Of a DNA stretch of 64,000 nucleotides, positions 25,473 through 34,294 are shown piece by piece. The notes under the pieces were generated by a model, which searched no databases, was not told where the DNA came from, and saw only the letters and a program-made list of their open reading frames with translations. The stretch is from a bacterium (GTDB taxonomy: Bacteria; Planctomycetota; JAFGQW01), in the NCBI GenBank assembly GCA_030426805.1, contig JAUHXU010000002.1, forward strand, positions 620,001 through 684,000, given 5' to 3'. The translations under genes were made by a program, and so were the position numbers. The stretch's first letter is position 1, and each line of letters begins with the position of its first letter.

Positions 25473-26581
25473 GGTTCGCCGACCCGCACTGGCTCTGGAT
25501 CGGCGCCGTCGCGATCACGATCGCGATCGTGTGGCGGTTGCGCGTCGGTCGCACGCAAGCGGTCGACTACTCGAGCGTGCGATTGCTCGAGCGACTCCCC
25601 CGGACGTGGGCGCAGCGCGTCAAGCCGCTGCTCCCGACCGTCGTGGCGCTCGGCCTCGCCGGCGTCGCCGTCGCACTCGCGCGACCGCAGATCGGCAAGG
25701 AGGAGACCCGTATCCGCACCGAGGGCATCGCGATCGAGATGGCGATCGACCGGTCCGGCTCGATGGCGGTCCTCGACTGCCGACTCGACGGCAAGCAGGT
25801 CGACCGCTTCAGCGCGATCAAGGACGTGTTCACCGACTTCGTCTCCGGTGGCGAGGGGCTGCCCGGCCGACCCGACGACCTGGTCGGGCTCGTCGTGTTC
25901 GGCGGCTATGCCGACTCGAAGTGTCCGCCGACGATCGATCACGGTGCGCTGCTCGAGATCCTCGAGGAGACCGACATCCCGTACCACGATCGCGATCCCG
26001 AACGCGGCTGGCCGTACATCGATCGCAGCCGACTGTCCGGTCGCGAGGACGGGGTCGAACTCGCGACGGCGATCGGCGACGCGCTCGCGCTCGCCGCGGA
26101 CCGACTCAAGGCGGTCGACGCGAAGAGCCGGGTGTTGATCCTGCTCTCCGACGGCGCCGACACGGTGGCGGCGCGGGATCCCGACGCGGCCGACCCGCTC
26201 GATGCCGCGCGCGCCGCGGCTGCGCTTGGCATCAAGATCTACACGATCGGCTTCGGCAGCGAGCGGCGCGCCTACCAACTCGCGTACATCGATCGCTTCG
26301 GACGCGTCGCCGCCCGCGAGGACCCGGATACGCGCTATGCGCCCGACGACAGCACGCTGCGCGAGATCGCCGAGATCGGCGGCGGCCGGTTCTTCCGTGC
26401 CGACAGCACCGAGAAGCTCCGCGAGGTCTACGGCGAGATCGACCGCCTCGAGAAGACGAAGACCGAGGGCCTCACGTTCGTCGAGTATCGCGAGGTCTAC
26501 GCGTGGCCGCTGCTCGTCGGGCTCGGCCTGCTGCTCGTTCATGCGTTGCTCGCGGCGACGCGCTTCCGGACGCTGCCGTAG
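25469..26581 (+). CDS. batA: BatA-like VWA-domain membrane protein
   Basis: 370-residue protein. Two membrane helices flank the N-terminal region (about 8-23 and 55-70), a VWA domain (about 88-325) has the metal-ion motif D94-R-S-G-S-M, and a C-terminal helix (about 345-362) completes the typical BatA layout. The domain contains a longer insert around residues 120-190 than the neighbouring BatB. Start overlaps the upstream gene (ATGA). BatA and BatB are thought to form a VWA complex in the inner membrane controlled by MoxR. Confidence 0.92.
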   Translation: MRFADPHWLWIGAVAITIAIVWRLRVGRTQAVDYSSVRLLERLPRTWAQRVKPLLPTVVALGLAGVAVALARPQIGKEETRIRTEGIAIEMAIDRSGSMAVLDCRLDGKQVDRFSAIKDVFTDFVSGGEGLPGRPDDLVGLVVFGGYADSKCPPTIDHGALLEILEETDIPYHDRDPERGWPYIDRSRLSGREDGVELATAIGDALALAADRLKAVDAKSRVLILLSDGADTVAARDPDAADPLDAARAAAALGIKIYTIGFGSERRAYQLAYIDRFGRVAAREDPDTRYAPDDSTLREIAEIGGGRFFRADSTEKLREVYGEIDRLEKTKTEGLTFVEYREVYAWPLLVGLGLLLVHALLAATRFRTLP

Positions 26582-26592
26582 GAGAGCGGGCG

Positions 26593-27597
26593 ATGCAGTG
26601 GCAACATCCTGAGTGGCTTTGGGCGCTGTGGGCGCTACCGGTCGTCGCGGCGATCCTCGTCTACCGCCACCGTCGCTGCCGCCGCGCGGCCGCCGCGTTC
26701 GCGGACCCGGTGATGGCGGAGCGCATCCTGCCGGCGATGGGATGGGGGCGCCCGCTGCTCAAGGGCGTATTGCTCGTCGCCGGCGTGGTCGGGTGTGTGC
26801 TGGCGCTCGCCCGCCCGCGCGCCGGCGTCTACTACGAAGAGCTGCGCGGCCGCGGCGTCGACCTGTTCGTCGTGCTCGACGCGAGCCGGTCGATGCTCGC
26901 GACCGACGTCAAGCCGAGTCGGCTCGAGCGCGCGAAAGCCGACGTCGTCGACCTGCTCGACGAGGTCTCAGGGGATCGCGTCGGGCTGATCGCGTTCGCG
27001 GGCAAGGCGGTGATCAAGTGCCCGCTGACGCTCGACTACGGCTTCTTCAAGGAGGCGCTTCGCCGTGCCGGTCCCGACGACGTGCCGGCGGGCGGGAGTC
27101 TGATCGGCGACGCGTTGCGTCGCGCCGCGCGTGCGTTCACCGACAAGACGCGTCAGCGCCTCGTCGTGCTGATCACCGACGGCGAGGACCACGACAGCTT
27201 CCCGCTCGAGGCGGCCGACACGCTCGCGAAGGAGGGCATCAAGGTCGTCGCGATCGGGCTCGGCGACCCGGCCGAAGGGGCGCGCGTCCCGTCCGCGGGA
27301 TCCGATCGCTGGGTCATGCACGATGGACAAGTCGTCTGGTCGAAGATGGACGAGCGCACGCTCCAGGAGATCGCTCAGAAGACCGACGGTGCCTACATCC
27401 CCGTGAAGACGCGCGACTACGATCTCGCGGAGGTCTACCGGACGCACATCGCGCATCTCGAGCGCGAAGACGCGAGCGGCCGCAAACGCAAGCGTCTCCG
27501 CGATCGTTTCCAGTGGTGCCTGTGGCCGGCGCTCGTGTGCCTGCTGCTCGATGCGGGCTTGACGTATTATCCGAGACGGCGACAACGGAGGGCGTGA
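26593..27597 (+). CDS. batB: BatB-like VWA-domain membrane protein
   Basis: 334-residue paralogue of BatA with the same topology. N-terminal helices lie at about 8-25 and 54-72, the VWA domain has metal motif D96-A-S-R-S-M and later LITDGEDHDSF, and a C-terminal helix lies at about 312-328. The helix-VWA-helix order and the KIxxI-GxGD-type strand are standard. It lies 11 bp after batA and shares its final A with the next ATG (TGATG). Confidence 0.92.
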   Translation: MQWQHPEWLWALWALPVVAAILVYRHRRCRRAAAAFADPVMAERILPAMGWGRPLLKGVLLVAGVVGCVLALARPRAGVYYEELRGRGVDLFVVLDASRSMLATDVKPSRLERAKADVVDLLDEVSGDRVGLIAFAGKAVIKCPLTLDYGFFKEALRRAGPDDVPAGGSLIGDALRRAARAFTDKTRQRLVVLITDGEDHDSFPLEAADTLAKEGIKVVAIGLGDPAEGARVPSAGSDRWVMHDGQVVWSKMDERTLQEIAQKTDGAYIPVKTRDYDLAEVYRTHIAHLEREDASGRKRKRLRDRFQWCLWPALVCLLLDAGLTYYPRRRQRRA

Positions 27598-29387
27598 TGG
27601 CGATGGATCGAATCCGCTGCTTGTCGGCGATCGTGCTCGCGACGTGGCTCGCGGTCGCTGTCGGTGCCCAGACGCCGCCGGACGGCGACGCCGCGTCCGA
27701 GGCGCCGCCGGTCGAGGCGGAACCGGATGCGCCGTTGCACGAACTCGTCCGGCGCGGCCGCGAACGTTTCGAGGCGGGCGACTACGCGGGCGCGCAGTCG
27801 GCGTTCGCCGCCGCCGAACTCAAGGCACCCGAGGACCTCCGCGTCGCCTACGACCGAGGCCGCACCTACCACGCCGCCGGTGACGCCGACAACGCGCGCA
27901 CCCACTACGAGCGGGTCGCCGGCAGCGGCGACGTCGCGCTCGCGGCGCGTGCACTCTTCAACCTCGGCGACCTGCGCGTCGCGAGCGCGCGCGGCCGCCT
28001 CGGCGAGGACCCGGTCGCACTCCCGAAGGAGCAGCGGGACGAGGTGATCGCGGACCTCGCCGCTGCGATCAAACGCTATCGTGCGGTGCTCGAACTGCGT
28101 CCCACGGATGCCGGTGCCCGTCGGAACATCGAGACGATCCGGCTGTGGATCGTCGACATGGAAGAGCGGTGGCGCCGTGCGGACCGCGAGAAGGAGCGCG
28201 AGCAGGTGGACCTCGCTCGTTACCTGCAGCTCTTGATCACACGGCAGATGTCGCTCCGCCAGGCGACGCGCTACATCGACGCCGGCGTGGACGACGCCGG
28301 CAAGCCGGTGCGCTTCTCGGAGGTCGCGATCGGCCAGGCGGAATTGCGCGACGAGATCCCGCACGTCGAGGAGAAGGTGCGCGGGCACGTCGCGAAGATC
28401 GTCGAGCGCCTCCAGGCCGGTGGGGCGGCACCGACGCCGGGTGCCCCGCCACCCGCACCGAAGCCGCTCGACCCGAAGGTCGAGGAACAACTGCAGGCGC
28501 TCGAGAAACAACTCCTCGACGGCGCGGCAGCGGCGGGCACGGCGATGGCGACGGCCGTGAACCGGCTCGACACGCTCGAACTCGACGCGGCGACGACGGC
28601 CCAGCGGGACGCGGTCGTCGAACTCGAGAAGATGTGGCGATCGATCGCGTCGTTGATCCCGTTGCTCGAGGGCGCGATCGCCCGGCAAGCGACGGTCGCG
28701 GATGCGACCCGGGTGCTCGCTGCCGGCGACGACGAAGAGCCGCGCGCCGACGACCTTCGCGTGCGACTGCACGAGGATTCGCGCGACGTGCAGACGCGCG
28801 TCCACGAGCTGCTGCCGCTGATGGAGTCGCGTGCGATCAAAGAGGCGGACGAGCTGCGCAAGACGCTCGAGTCCACGCCGGCGGGTGGGCAAGCGCAGGC
28901 GCCGGGCGCCGACCCCGAGCGGAGCAAGGAGCTCCTCGAGGCGCTGGAGTACGCGCTGGAGCGGTTGCCGGACGTCGAAGCGGCGATGGCGCGAGCGAAG
29001 ACGGAACTCGCGGGGGAGAGCGTCGTCGCGGCCGCGAAGGCGGCCGAGCCGGCGGCCGAAGCCGAGAAGATCCTGCGCGAGATCGCCGAGAAGTTCCCGA
29101 AGGACGACAAGGGGCAGCGCCCGGACCGCGACAAGAACGAGCAGGAGCAGCAACCGCAGGACGGCGAGCAGCCGCAACCGAAGGACGACGAGGGGCAGGG
29201 CGAGCCCGAGAAGAAGTCCGAGGACGCTGCCGGCGACAAGGAGAAGCAGCAGAAGGCGGACAAGCGCGAACTCGATCGGGAGGCCGCGCGGCGCGCGCTC
29301 GAGCGCATGCGCGAGGCGCGCAACAAGCGCGACAAGAAGCGGCGCGGCGTCCGCGGTGGTCGCCGTCCGGTGGAACGGGACTGGTAG
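27597..29387 (+). CDS. batC: BatC-like TPR protein with long charged coiled-coil tail
   Basis: 596-residue exported protein, longer than typical BatC. A signal peptide (to about residue 24) is followed by TPR repeats at about 45-185 (LHELVRRGRERFEAGDYAGA and similar), a long helical region of about 200-490 rich in Glu, Arg and Ala, and a highly charged Lys/Glu/Gln tail (about 500-596) ending in basic residues. The tail is low-complexity and probably disordered. ATG 27597 overlaps the batB stop; ATG 27603 is an alternative. It may scaffold the VWA proteins in the periplasm. Confidence 0.82.
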   Translation: MAMDRIRCLSAIVLATWLAVAVGAQTPPDGDAASEAPPVEAEPDAPLHELVRRGRERFEAGDYAGAQSAFAAAELKAPEDLRVAYDRGRTYHAAGDADNARTHYERVAGSGDVALAARALFNLGDLRVASARGRLGEDPVALPKEQRDEVIADLAAAIKRYRAVLELRPTDAGARRNIETIRLWIVDMEERWRRADREKEREQVDLARYLQLLITRQMSLRQATRYIDAGVDDAGKPVRFSEVAIGQAELRDEIPHVEEKVRGHVAKIVERLQAGGAAPTPGAPPPAPKPLDPKVEEQLQALEKQLLDGAAAAGTAMATAVNRLDTLELDAATTAQRDAVVELEKMWRSIASLIPLLEGAIARQATVADATRVLAAGDDEEPRADDLRVRLHEDSRDVQTRVHELLPLMESRAIKEADELRKTLESTPAGGQAQAPGADPERSKELLEALEYALERLPDVEAAMARAKTELAGESVVAAAKAAEPAAEAEKILREIAEKFPKDDKGQRPDRDKNEQEQQPQDGEQPQPKDDEGQGEPEKKSEDAAGDKEKQQKADKRELDREAARRALERMREARNKRDKKRRGVRGGRRPVERDW

Positions 29388-29389
29388 TG

Positions 29390-32056
29390 ATGACCCCCCG
29401 CGCCATCGTCTCGGTCGTCGCGCTCGTCGTCGGGCTCGTGTTCTCGGCCTCGCGCGCCGTCGCGCAGGATCGCGCCGTCCTGACCGGCGTCGAGCCGGCC
29501 CGAGCGTTCGTCGGCGAGACGGTGCAATACGCGGTGGCGCTCGTGAATTGTCCCGACAGCGCACAACCGGTCGTCGGCTCCGGTGACGGCTTCGAGCTCA
29601 CGTTCGCGCACAAGAGCCAGCAGACGCGATCGGTCATCGATGAACGAGGTCGTCGCGACGAGCACCGCATGACGTTCGTCTACCGACTGAAGCTCACGCG
29701 CGAGGGCACGCACACGATCCCTGCGCCGACGGTCGATATCGATGGCGACACGCTCCGCGGGCCGCCGCGCACGGTCGTCGCCGAGAAGAACGAGCAGGAC
29801 TGGCTGATCCTCGAAGCGAGTGCGTCCAGCACCGAGGTCGTGCGTCAGGATACGTTCGAGTTGCGACTCGACATCTTCGTGCGCGACGTGCCGGAGCAGG
29901 GCGACACCGACCCGCTGACCGTGCAAAACGGCGACGCGGAGCTCGACCTGCCGTGGCTCGCGGTCCCCGAGGGGCTCGGCGCGGGCGACCTGCAGGCGTG
30001 GGCCCGCGGCCACCTGAGTGCGTCGCGTCGGCGGGGGTTTCGGATCGCGCAGTTCAAGGGCACGTTCTTCGACGGCGCGCCGACGTTCTTGCCGAAGGCG
30101 GAGCGTGTCCGGCGCAAGGGCCTCGACGGGCGCGAGCACGGCTACCATCGCTATCGCCTCACGCTGCCGCTCAAGGCGCTCCGCGCGGGGACGTATCGCC
30201 TCCCGTCGGTGACGATGCGCGCGATGGTCGCGAACCGGGCGGTCGTGCGCGAGAGTCGGTTCGGCCGCCGACAGGGGGGGCTCGAAGGTCGGAAGTACGT
30301 CGCGTTCGCAGACGGCCCGGTCGTCACCGTGCGCGACGCACCGACCGAGGGGCGTCCCGCGACCTACACCGGCGGCGTCGGCGCGTTCACGATCCGGGCG
30401 ACCGCTGCGCCGACGACGCTCAAGGTGGGGGATCCGCTCACCGTGACGATCCTCGTCGAAGGCGATGCCGGCCTCGAGGACGTCGGCGCGCTCGCGCTCG
30501 CGGATCAGCCCGAGATCGCGTCGCGCTTCAAGGTCTACGAGGATCGCCCGACCGGCGAGGTCTCGGGACGGACGAAGCGTTTCGTGCACAGCATGCGTCC
30601 GCTCGCGGCCGACGTCGATGCGGTGCCGCCGATCGAGTTCTCCTACTTCGACGGCGCCGAGAAGGTCTACAAGACGCTGCGCACCGACCCGATCCCGCTG
30701 GAAGTGCGCGAAGCGGAGAAGCTCGACCTGACGGAGGTCGTCGTCAACGAGCCGGACGCCGGGCGCACCGAGTTGACGGAGCGGGCCGGCGGCATCTTCG
30801 CGAACCGCACCGACGTCGACGGGCTCGGCAACGAGCGCGTGCGACCGATGCGGTGGTTCGGGGCCGTCGGTGGCATGGCGGCGCTCTACGCCGCACTCGC
30901 GTTCGCGCTCGGGTGGGTCAGACGTCGCAATGCGGATCCCGCGGCGGTGCGGCGGCGCGGCGCGTTCGCCGCGGCGCGTGCACGGCTCGCCGACGAGGCG
31001 TCCCTCGACGCGATCCATGCCGCGTTCGCCGAGGTCACCGCGCGTGTGCGCGACGTGCCCGCCGAGGGACTGACCGCGCGTGACGTCGGTGCGTTCACGC
31101 GCGCGATGGGGGACGAGGCACTCGCGTCTGAGATCGAAACGCTGCTCGGCGCATGCGAGGCGGCGCAGTTCGGCGGCGCGTCGGCGGGGGACGTCGGCCG
31201 GCTCCGCTCACAGGCGAGCGAATTGCTCGACCGGCTCGAACGACGCTACCGCGACGGTGGGCGGAGCGCCCTCGGCGTCGGCGCGACGGCGGTGCTGATC
31301 GCCGCGCTGCTCGCCGGCGCCGCGTCGGCACAAGGAGATCGTGCGCGAGCGTTCCTCGACGCACAGCGTGCCTACGAGCAGGCGACGTCGCCGGACGACT
31401 ACGCGGCGGCCGCATCGCGGTTTCGCGCGCTGCTCGCCGGCGGTGCCTACGAGAACGGCGCCGTCCTCTACAACCTCGGCAATGCCTACTATCGCGCCGG
31501 CGAACTCGGCCTCGCGATCGCTGCGTATCGGCAGGCGGAACGGCACCGACCGGGCGATCCCGAGTTGGCGGCCAACCTGCGGGAGGCGCTGAGTCGACGC
31601 GTCGACAAGTTCCCGCCGCCGGGCAAATCGCTCGCCGATCACGTGCTCTTCTGGACGCGGTCCGTGCCGTACCGCACGCAGTTCGTCTGGTTGATCGTCG
31701 CCGCGGGCGTCGCGTTCGGGCTCGGAGTCGTGCGCCTCGTGCGGCCGGGTTGGCCCGGGGTCGGCTGGGGTGCGGTCGGAGCGCTCGTCCTCGCCGTGGT
31801 GCTCGGTGCCGGTGGTGCCCTCGCGTACTACCGCAACGACGTGCAGGTTCACGGCGTCGTCGTCGCCGCCGAAGCCGAGCCGCGCAAAGCACCGAACGGT
31901 GCTGCGGCGTTCGACCAGCCGATCCACGAAGGCACCGAGTTCGTCGTCACCGAATCCCGCGCGACGAGCCGCACCCGCTGGCTCCGCATCCGCTTCGCCG
32001 GCGACCGCGAGGGCTGGATCCCCGCCGACCGCGCCGTCACCCTGCCCCTGCAGTAA
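29390..32056 (+). CDS. BatD-BatE fusion protein
   Basis: 888-residue open frame joining two normally separate proteins. Residues 1-23 are a signal peptide; 24-480 are the BatD-type beta-rich periplasmic region; a membrane helix lies at about 487-508, then a cytoplasmic helical part to about 625. A second signal-like helix (about 627-648, ending Ala-Ser-Ala-Gln) is followed by TPR repeats (about 650-740), two helices (about 762-815) and an SH3-like domain to the end, which is the BatE layout. No stop or frameshift separates them. ATG 29390 is chosen; GTG 29387 overlaps the previous stop. Confidence 0.85.
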   Translation: MTPRAIVSVVALVVGLVFSASRAVAQDRAVLTGVEPARAFVGETVQYAVALVNCPDSAQPVVGSGDGFELTFAHKSQQTRSVIDERGRRDEHRMTFVYRLKLTREGTHTIPAPTVDIDGDTLRGPPRTVVAEKNEQDWLILEASASSTEVVRQDTFELRLDIFVRDVPEQGDTDPLTVQNGDAELDLPWLAVPEGLGAGDLQAWARGHLSASRRRGFRIAQFKGTFFDGAPTFLPKAERVRRKGLDGREHGYHRYRLTLPLKALRAGTYRLPSVTMRAMVANRAVVRESRFGRRQGGLEGRKYVAFADGPVVTVRDAPTEGRPATYTGGVGAFTIRATAAPTTLKVGDPLTVTILVEGDAGLEDVGALALADQPEIASRFKVYEDRPTGEVSGRTKRFVHSMRPLAADVDAVPPIEFSYFDGAEKVYKTLRTDPIPLEVREAEKLDLTEVVVNEPDAGRTELTERAGGIFANRTDVDGLGNERVRPMRWFGAVGGMAALYAALAFALGWVRRRNADPAAVRRRGAFAAARARLADEASLDAIHAAFAEVTARVRDVPAEGLTARDVGAFTRAMGDEALASEIETLLGACEAAQFGGASAGDVGRLRSQASELLDRLERRYRDGGRSALGVGATAVLIAALLAGAASAQGDRARAFLDAQRAYEQATSPDDYAAAASRFRALLAGGAYENGAVLYNLGNAYYRAGELGLAIAAYRQAERHRPGDPELAANLREALSRRVDKFPPPGKSLADHVLFWTRSVPYRTQFVWLIVAAGVAFGLGVVRLVRPGWPGVGWGAVGALVLAVVLGAGGALAYYRNDVQVHGVVVAAEAEPRKAPNGAAAFDQPIHEGTEFVVTESRATSRTRWLRIRFAGDREGWIPADRAVTLPLQ

Positions 32057-32062
32057 CGCCAC

Positions 32063-32620
32063 GTGCAGCCTCTGCGCTCCGGCTCGGAGCTCTCTCGGGG
32101 CCTCCCCTCCGAACCCCTCACCGCCGACGCCGGCACTTCTTCAGTGCGGCCGACGCCGACGGCGAGGGGCTCTCCGGGGAGCTGGCGGGGCTTGCGTGGC
32201 GTGGACAGAAGCTCACTGCGGCGATCGCGTTTGATCGATGCGCTTGGCGGGCCTCGAACGACCGTTTGGTCGGCGAGACGCGGCGAGGCATTGCGTGCGT
32301 TTCGCGGACCGATCCTGCACCGATTTTCGGGATGCGAGTGTTTGGCGAGGCGATGCTGCACCCGATCGGCGTTCCTGGGGGTGTTTTGCACGCGCATCGG
32401 TGCAAGACCGGCCCGCCAAGCGCAACCATGCCGCGTGCATGGTGCAGAATCCGCGCGCCAAGCGCATTCAAACCCAGCGGAGCCCGGTCCTCTCCCCCGA
32501 AGCCCTGTCACCGTCGACGTCGATCGCACCCAGGCGGCTTGGATCGATGTCGATGGGGGACAGGGCGAAGGGGGAGGTCCCCCGAAAGCTCTCGATCCCG
32601 AGACGGAGATTGCGCTTGCG
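32063..32620. repeat. Structured intergenic repeat, copy 1
   Basis: About 558 bp of non-coding repeat repeated downstream at an offset of 565 bp. From left to right it holds: a long stem-loop (32114-32169), a 28-nt motif in forward orientation at 32293-32321 and 32334-32362 and in reverse at 32399-32426 and 32441-32468 (spacing 41-42 bp), then an imperfect inverted repeat at about 32487-32580 that copy 2 lacks. Open frames here change phase between copies and lack ribosome sites. Confidence 0.8.
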
Positions 32621-32627
32621 CGTTGGC

Positions 32628-33045
32628 GTGCAACCTCTGCGCTCCGGCTCGGAGCTCTCTCGGGGCCTCCCCTCCGAACCCCTCACCGCCGACGCCGGCA
32701 CTTCTTCAGTGCGGCCGACGCCGACGGCGAGGGGCTCTCCGGGGAGCTGGCGGGGCTTGTGTTGGATCCACAGAAAGCTCGCTGCAGCGATCGCGTTTGA
32801 TCGATGCGCTTGGCGGGCCTCGAACGACCGTTTAGTCGGCGAGACGCGGCGAGGCATTGCGTGCGTTTCGCGGACCGATCCTGCACCCGATCGGCGTTCC
32901 TGGCGGTGTTTCGCACGTGCGTTGGTGCAAGACCGGCCCGCCAAGCGCAATCATGCCGCGTGTGTGGTGCAGGATTGGCGTGCGAAGCGCACGAAACGAA
33001 GGGGCCTCGATAGGCCTCGATCCCGAGACGGAGACCCGCGCCCGA
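32628..33045. repeat. Structured intergenic repeat, copy 2
   Basis: Same element as copy 1, about 418 bp. The first roughly 110 bp and the block from 32787 are nearly identical to copy 1. It lacks one 28-nt unit (a loss consistent with recombination between two CTGCACC-containing repeats) and the inverted repeat near the end. Forward motif at 32859-32887, reverse motifs at 32924-32951 and 32966-32993. Ends in a CTCGATCCCGAGACGGAG block also present at the end of copy 1. Confidence 0.8.
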
Positions 33046-33051
33046 CCGGAC

Positions 33052-34218
33052 TCAGAGATCGCGGCGGCGGGGGGAGGGGGCGAACAGGGCGTGGCGGTCG
33101 AGGTGGATGAACGGCTCGTTCGCGGCGGGGAGGTTGCCCATCGCAAGCCACAGCGAGCGGTCGGCGGGGCGGAAGACGATCGCGTAGAGGTTGAGCCGAC
33201 CGATCGCGGTTTCGCGCAGCAGGCCGCGGACCGTGTCGACCGACCAGGTCGTCTCCGGATCGTTCGCGGCGCGCAGGAGTCGCGCCATCCGGCGGCACCC
33301 CGTGCGCCCCGCGAGCTTCGCGCACCGATGGTGATTCGTGCCGAACAACAAGCCGCCCTTGGGACGTCGGACGTCGGACTCGTGGACCGTGAACTCGATC
33401 AGCGCGGCATTGCCGTCGGCCGTTTGCAACATCAGGTTGCTCGAACTCGAGCGCGGGCCCTTCTCGACGATCGCGAGTGCGGCGTCGACGTCGCCGGCGG
33501 TCTCGGCGATGCGACGGTAGAGCATCAGCATCGGCATACCGTCGGACGAGAAGCGCGGCGAACCGCCGGGCACTTCCATCACCGCGCCGGCGAGTCCGTC
33601 GGCGTTGAGAAACGAGTGCGCGCCGATCACGCCGGGGTGGCCGATCGACACGAACGGCGTCTTGCCCTCGGGGTGGTAGACGATCACGACGCCGTAGCGG
33701 TGTGCGAAGCCGAGTGCGGGGAAGTCGAAGTTGCGGCCGAACAGCGGCGCGCCGTCGGCCGAACGCTCGGCATCGACCGTGAGCGTCGTGCAGCGGATGA
33801 CCTTCTTGATGTCGGCGAACGTGTTGATCAGCAACACCTCCTCGTAGGTGAGCGCCGACGCGTCGGCGAGTGCGCGCATCTCGGTGCGGTAGTCCGCCGG
33901 GATGTGGGGCTCCATCGCTCGCGCTTGTCGGAGCACGAGCGCGCGCAGCGGGCCGGGCAGGCCGGTCTGAAGGTAGCGTCGCACCGCGTAGGCTTCGGCG
34001 TCCCCGAGGAGCCGCGCGCGCTGGCGACCCAGTTCCTCGGGGGTGCCGTAGAGCTTGAGCACCGGCACGTGTCGGTGGTGGACGAGCGTCGCGCGACCGT
34101 CGTAGCCCGTCGCGTAGACGGACGTCGGCGCCGCGGCCCCGTCGCCCTGTGCGGCCGGCGTGGCGGCGAACGTGACGAAGATCGCGAGTGCGAGTGCGAT
34201 CGGGCGTTTCGGCGGCAT
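33052..34218 (-). CDS. Secreted C45-type Ntn hydrolase (acyl-CoA:6-APA acyltransferase-like)
   Basis: 388-residue exported protein. Signal peptide to about residue 24; then ELGRQRARLLG and the processing site region INTFADIKKVIRCTTL, where Cys143 would become the N-terminal nucleophile after autocleavage. Later GRNFDFP, SIGHPGVIGAHSFLNADGLAG and FGTNHH match the C45/AAT-like acyltransferase family. The residue before Cys143 is Arg rather than the common Gly. Two ATGs lie together; the one at 34218 is five bases after GGAG. Likely hydrolyses an amide in the periplasm; substrate unknown. Confidence 0.82.
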   Translation of the reverse strand: MPPKRPIALALAIFVTFAATPAAQGDGAAAPTSVYATGYDGRATLVHHRHVPVLKLYGTPEELGRQRARLLGDAEAYAVRRYLQTGLPGPLRALVLRQARAMEPHIPADYRTEMRALADASALTYEEVLLINTFADIKKVIRCTTLTVDAERSADGAPLFGRNFDFPALGFAHRYGVVIVYHPEGKTPFVSIGHPGVIGAHSFLNADGLAGAVMEVPGGSPRFSSDGMPMLMLYRRIAETAGDVDAALAIVEKGPRSSSSNLMLQTADGNAALIEFTVHESDVRRPKGGLLFGTNHHRCAKLAGRTGCRRMARLLRAANDPETTWSVDTVRGLLRETAIGRLNLYAIVFRPADRSLWLAMGNLPAANEPFIHLDRHALFAPSPRRRDL

Positions 34219-34294
34219 CATCTCTCCGGTAGACTGACCCATGACGCGTCGATGCGGCGCGGAATCGGGGCAGTATACGCCAGGGAGCACGCCG

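Noticed and set aside
32293..32993. Possible CRISPR array
   Set aside because: The units are degenerate, occur in both orientations and are separated by similar, not unique, sequence; no cas genes are nearby.
32063..33110. Several 100-290-codon frames in the repeat region
   Set aside because: They run on both strands, change phase between the two repeat copies and lack ribosome sites; the repetition itself explains their similarity.
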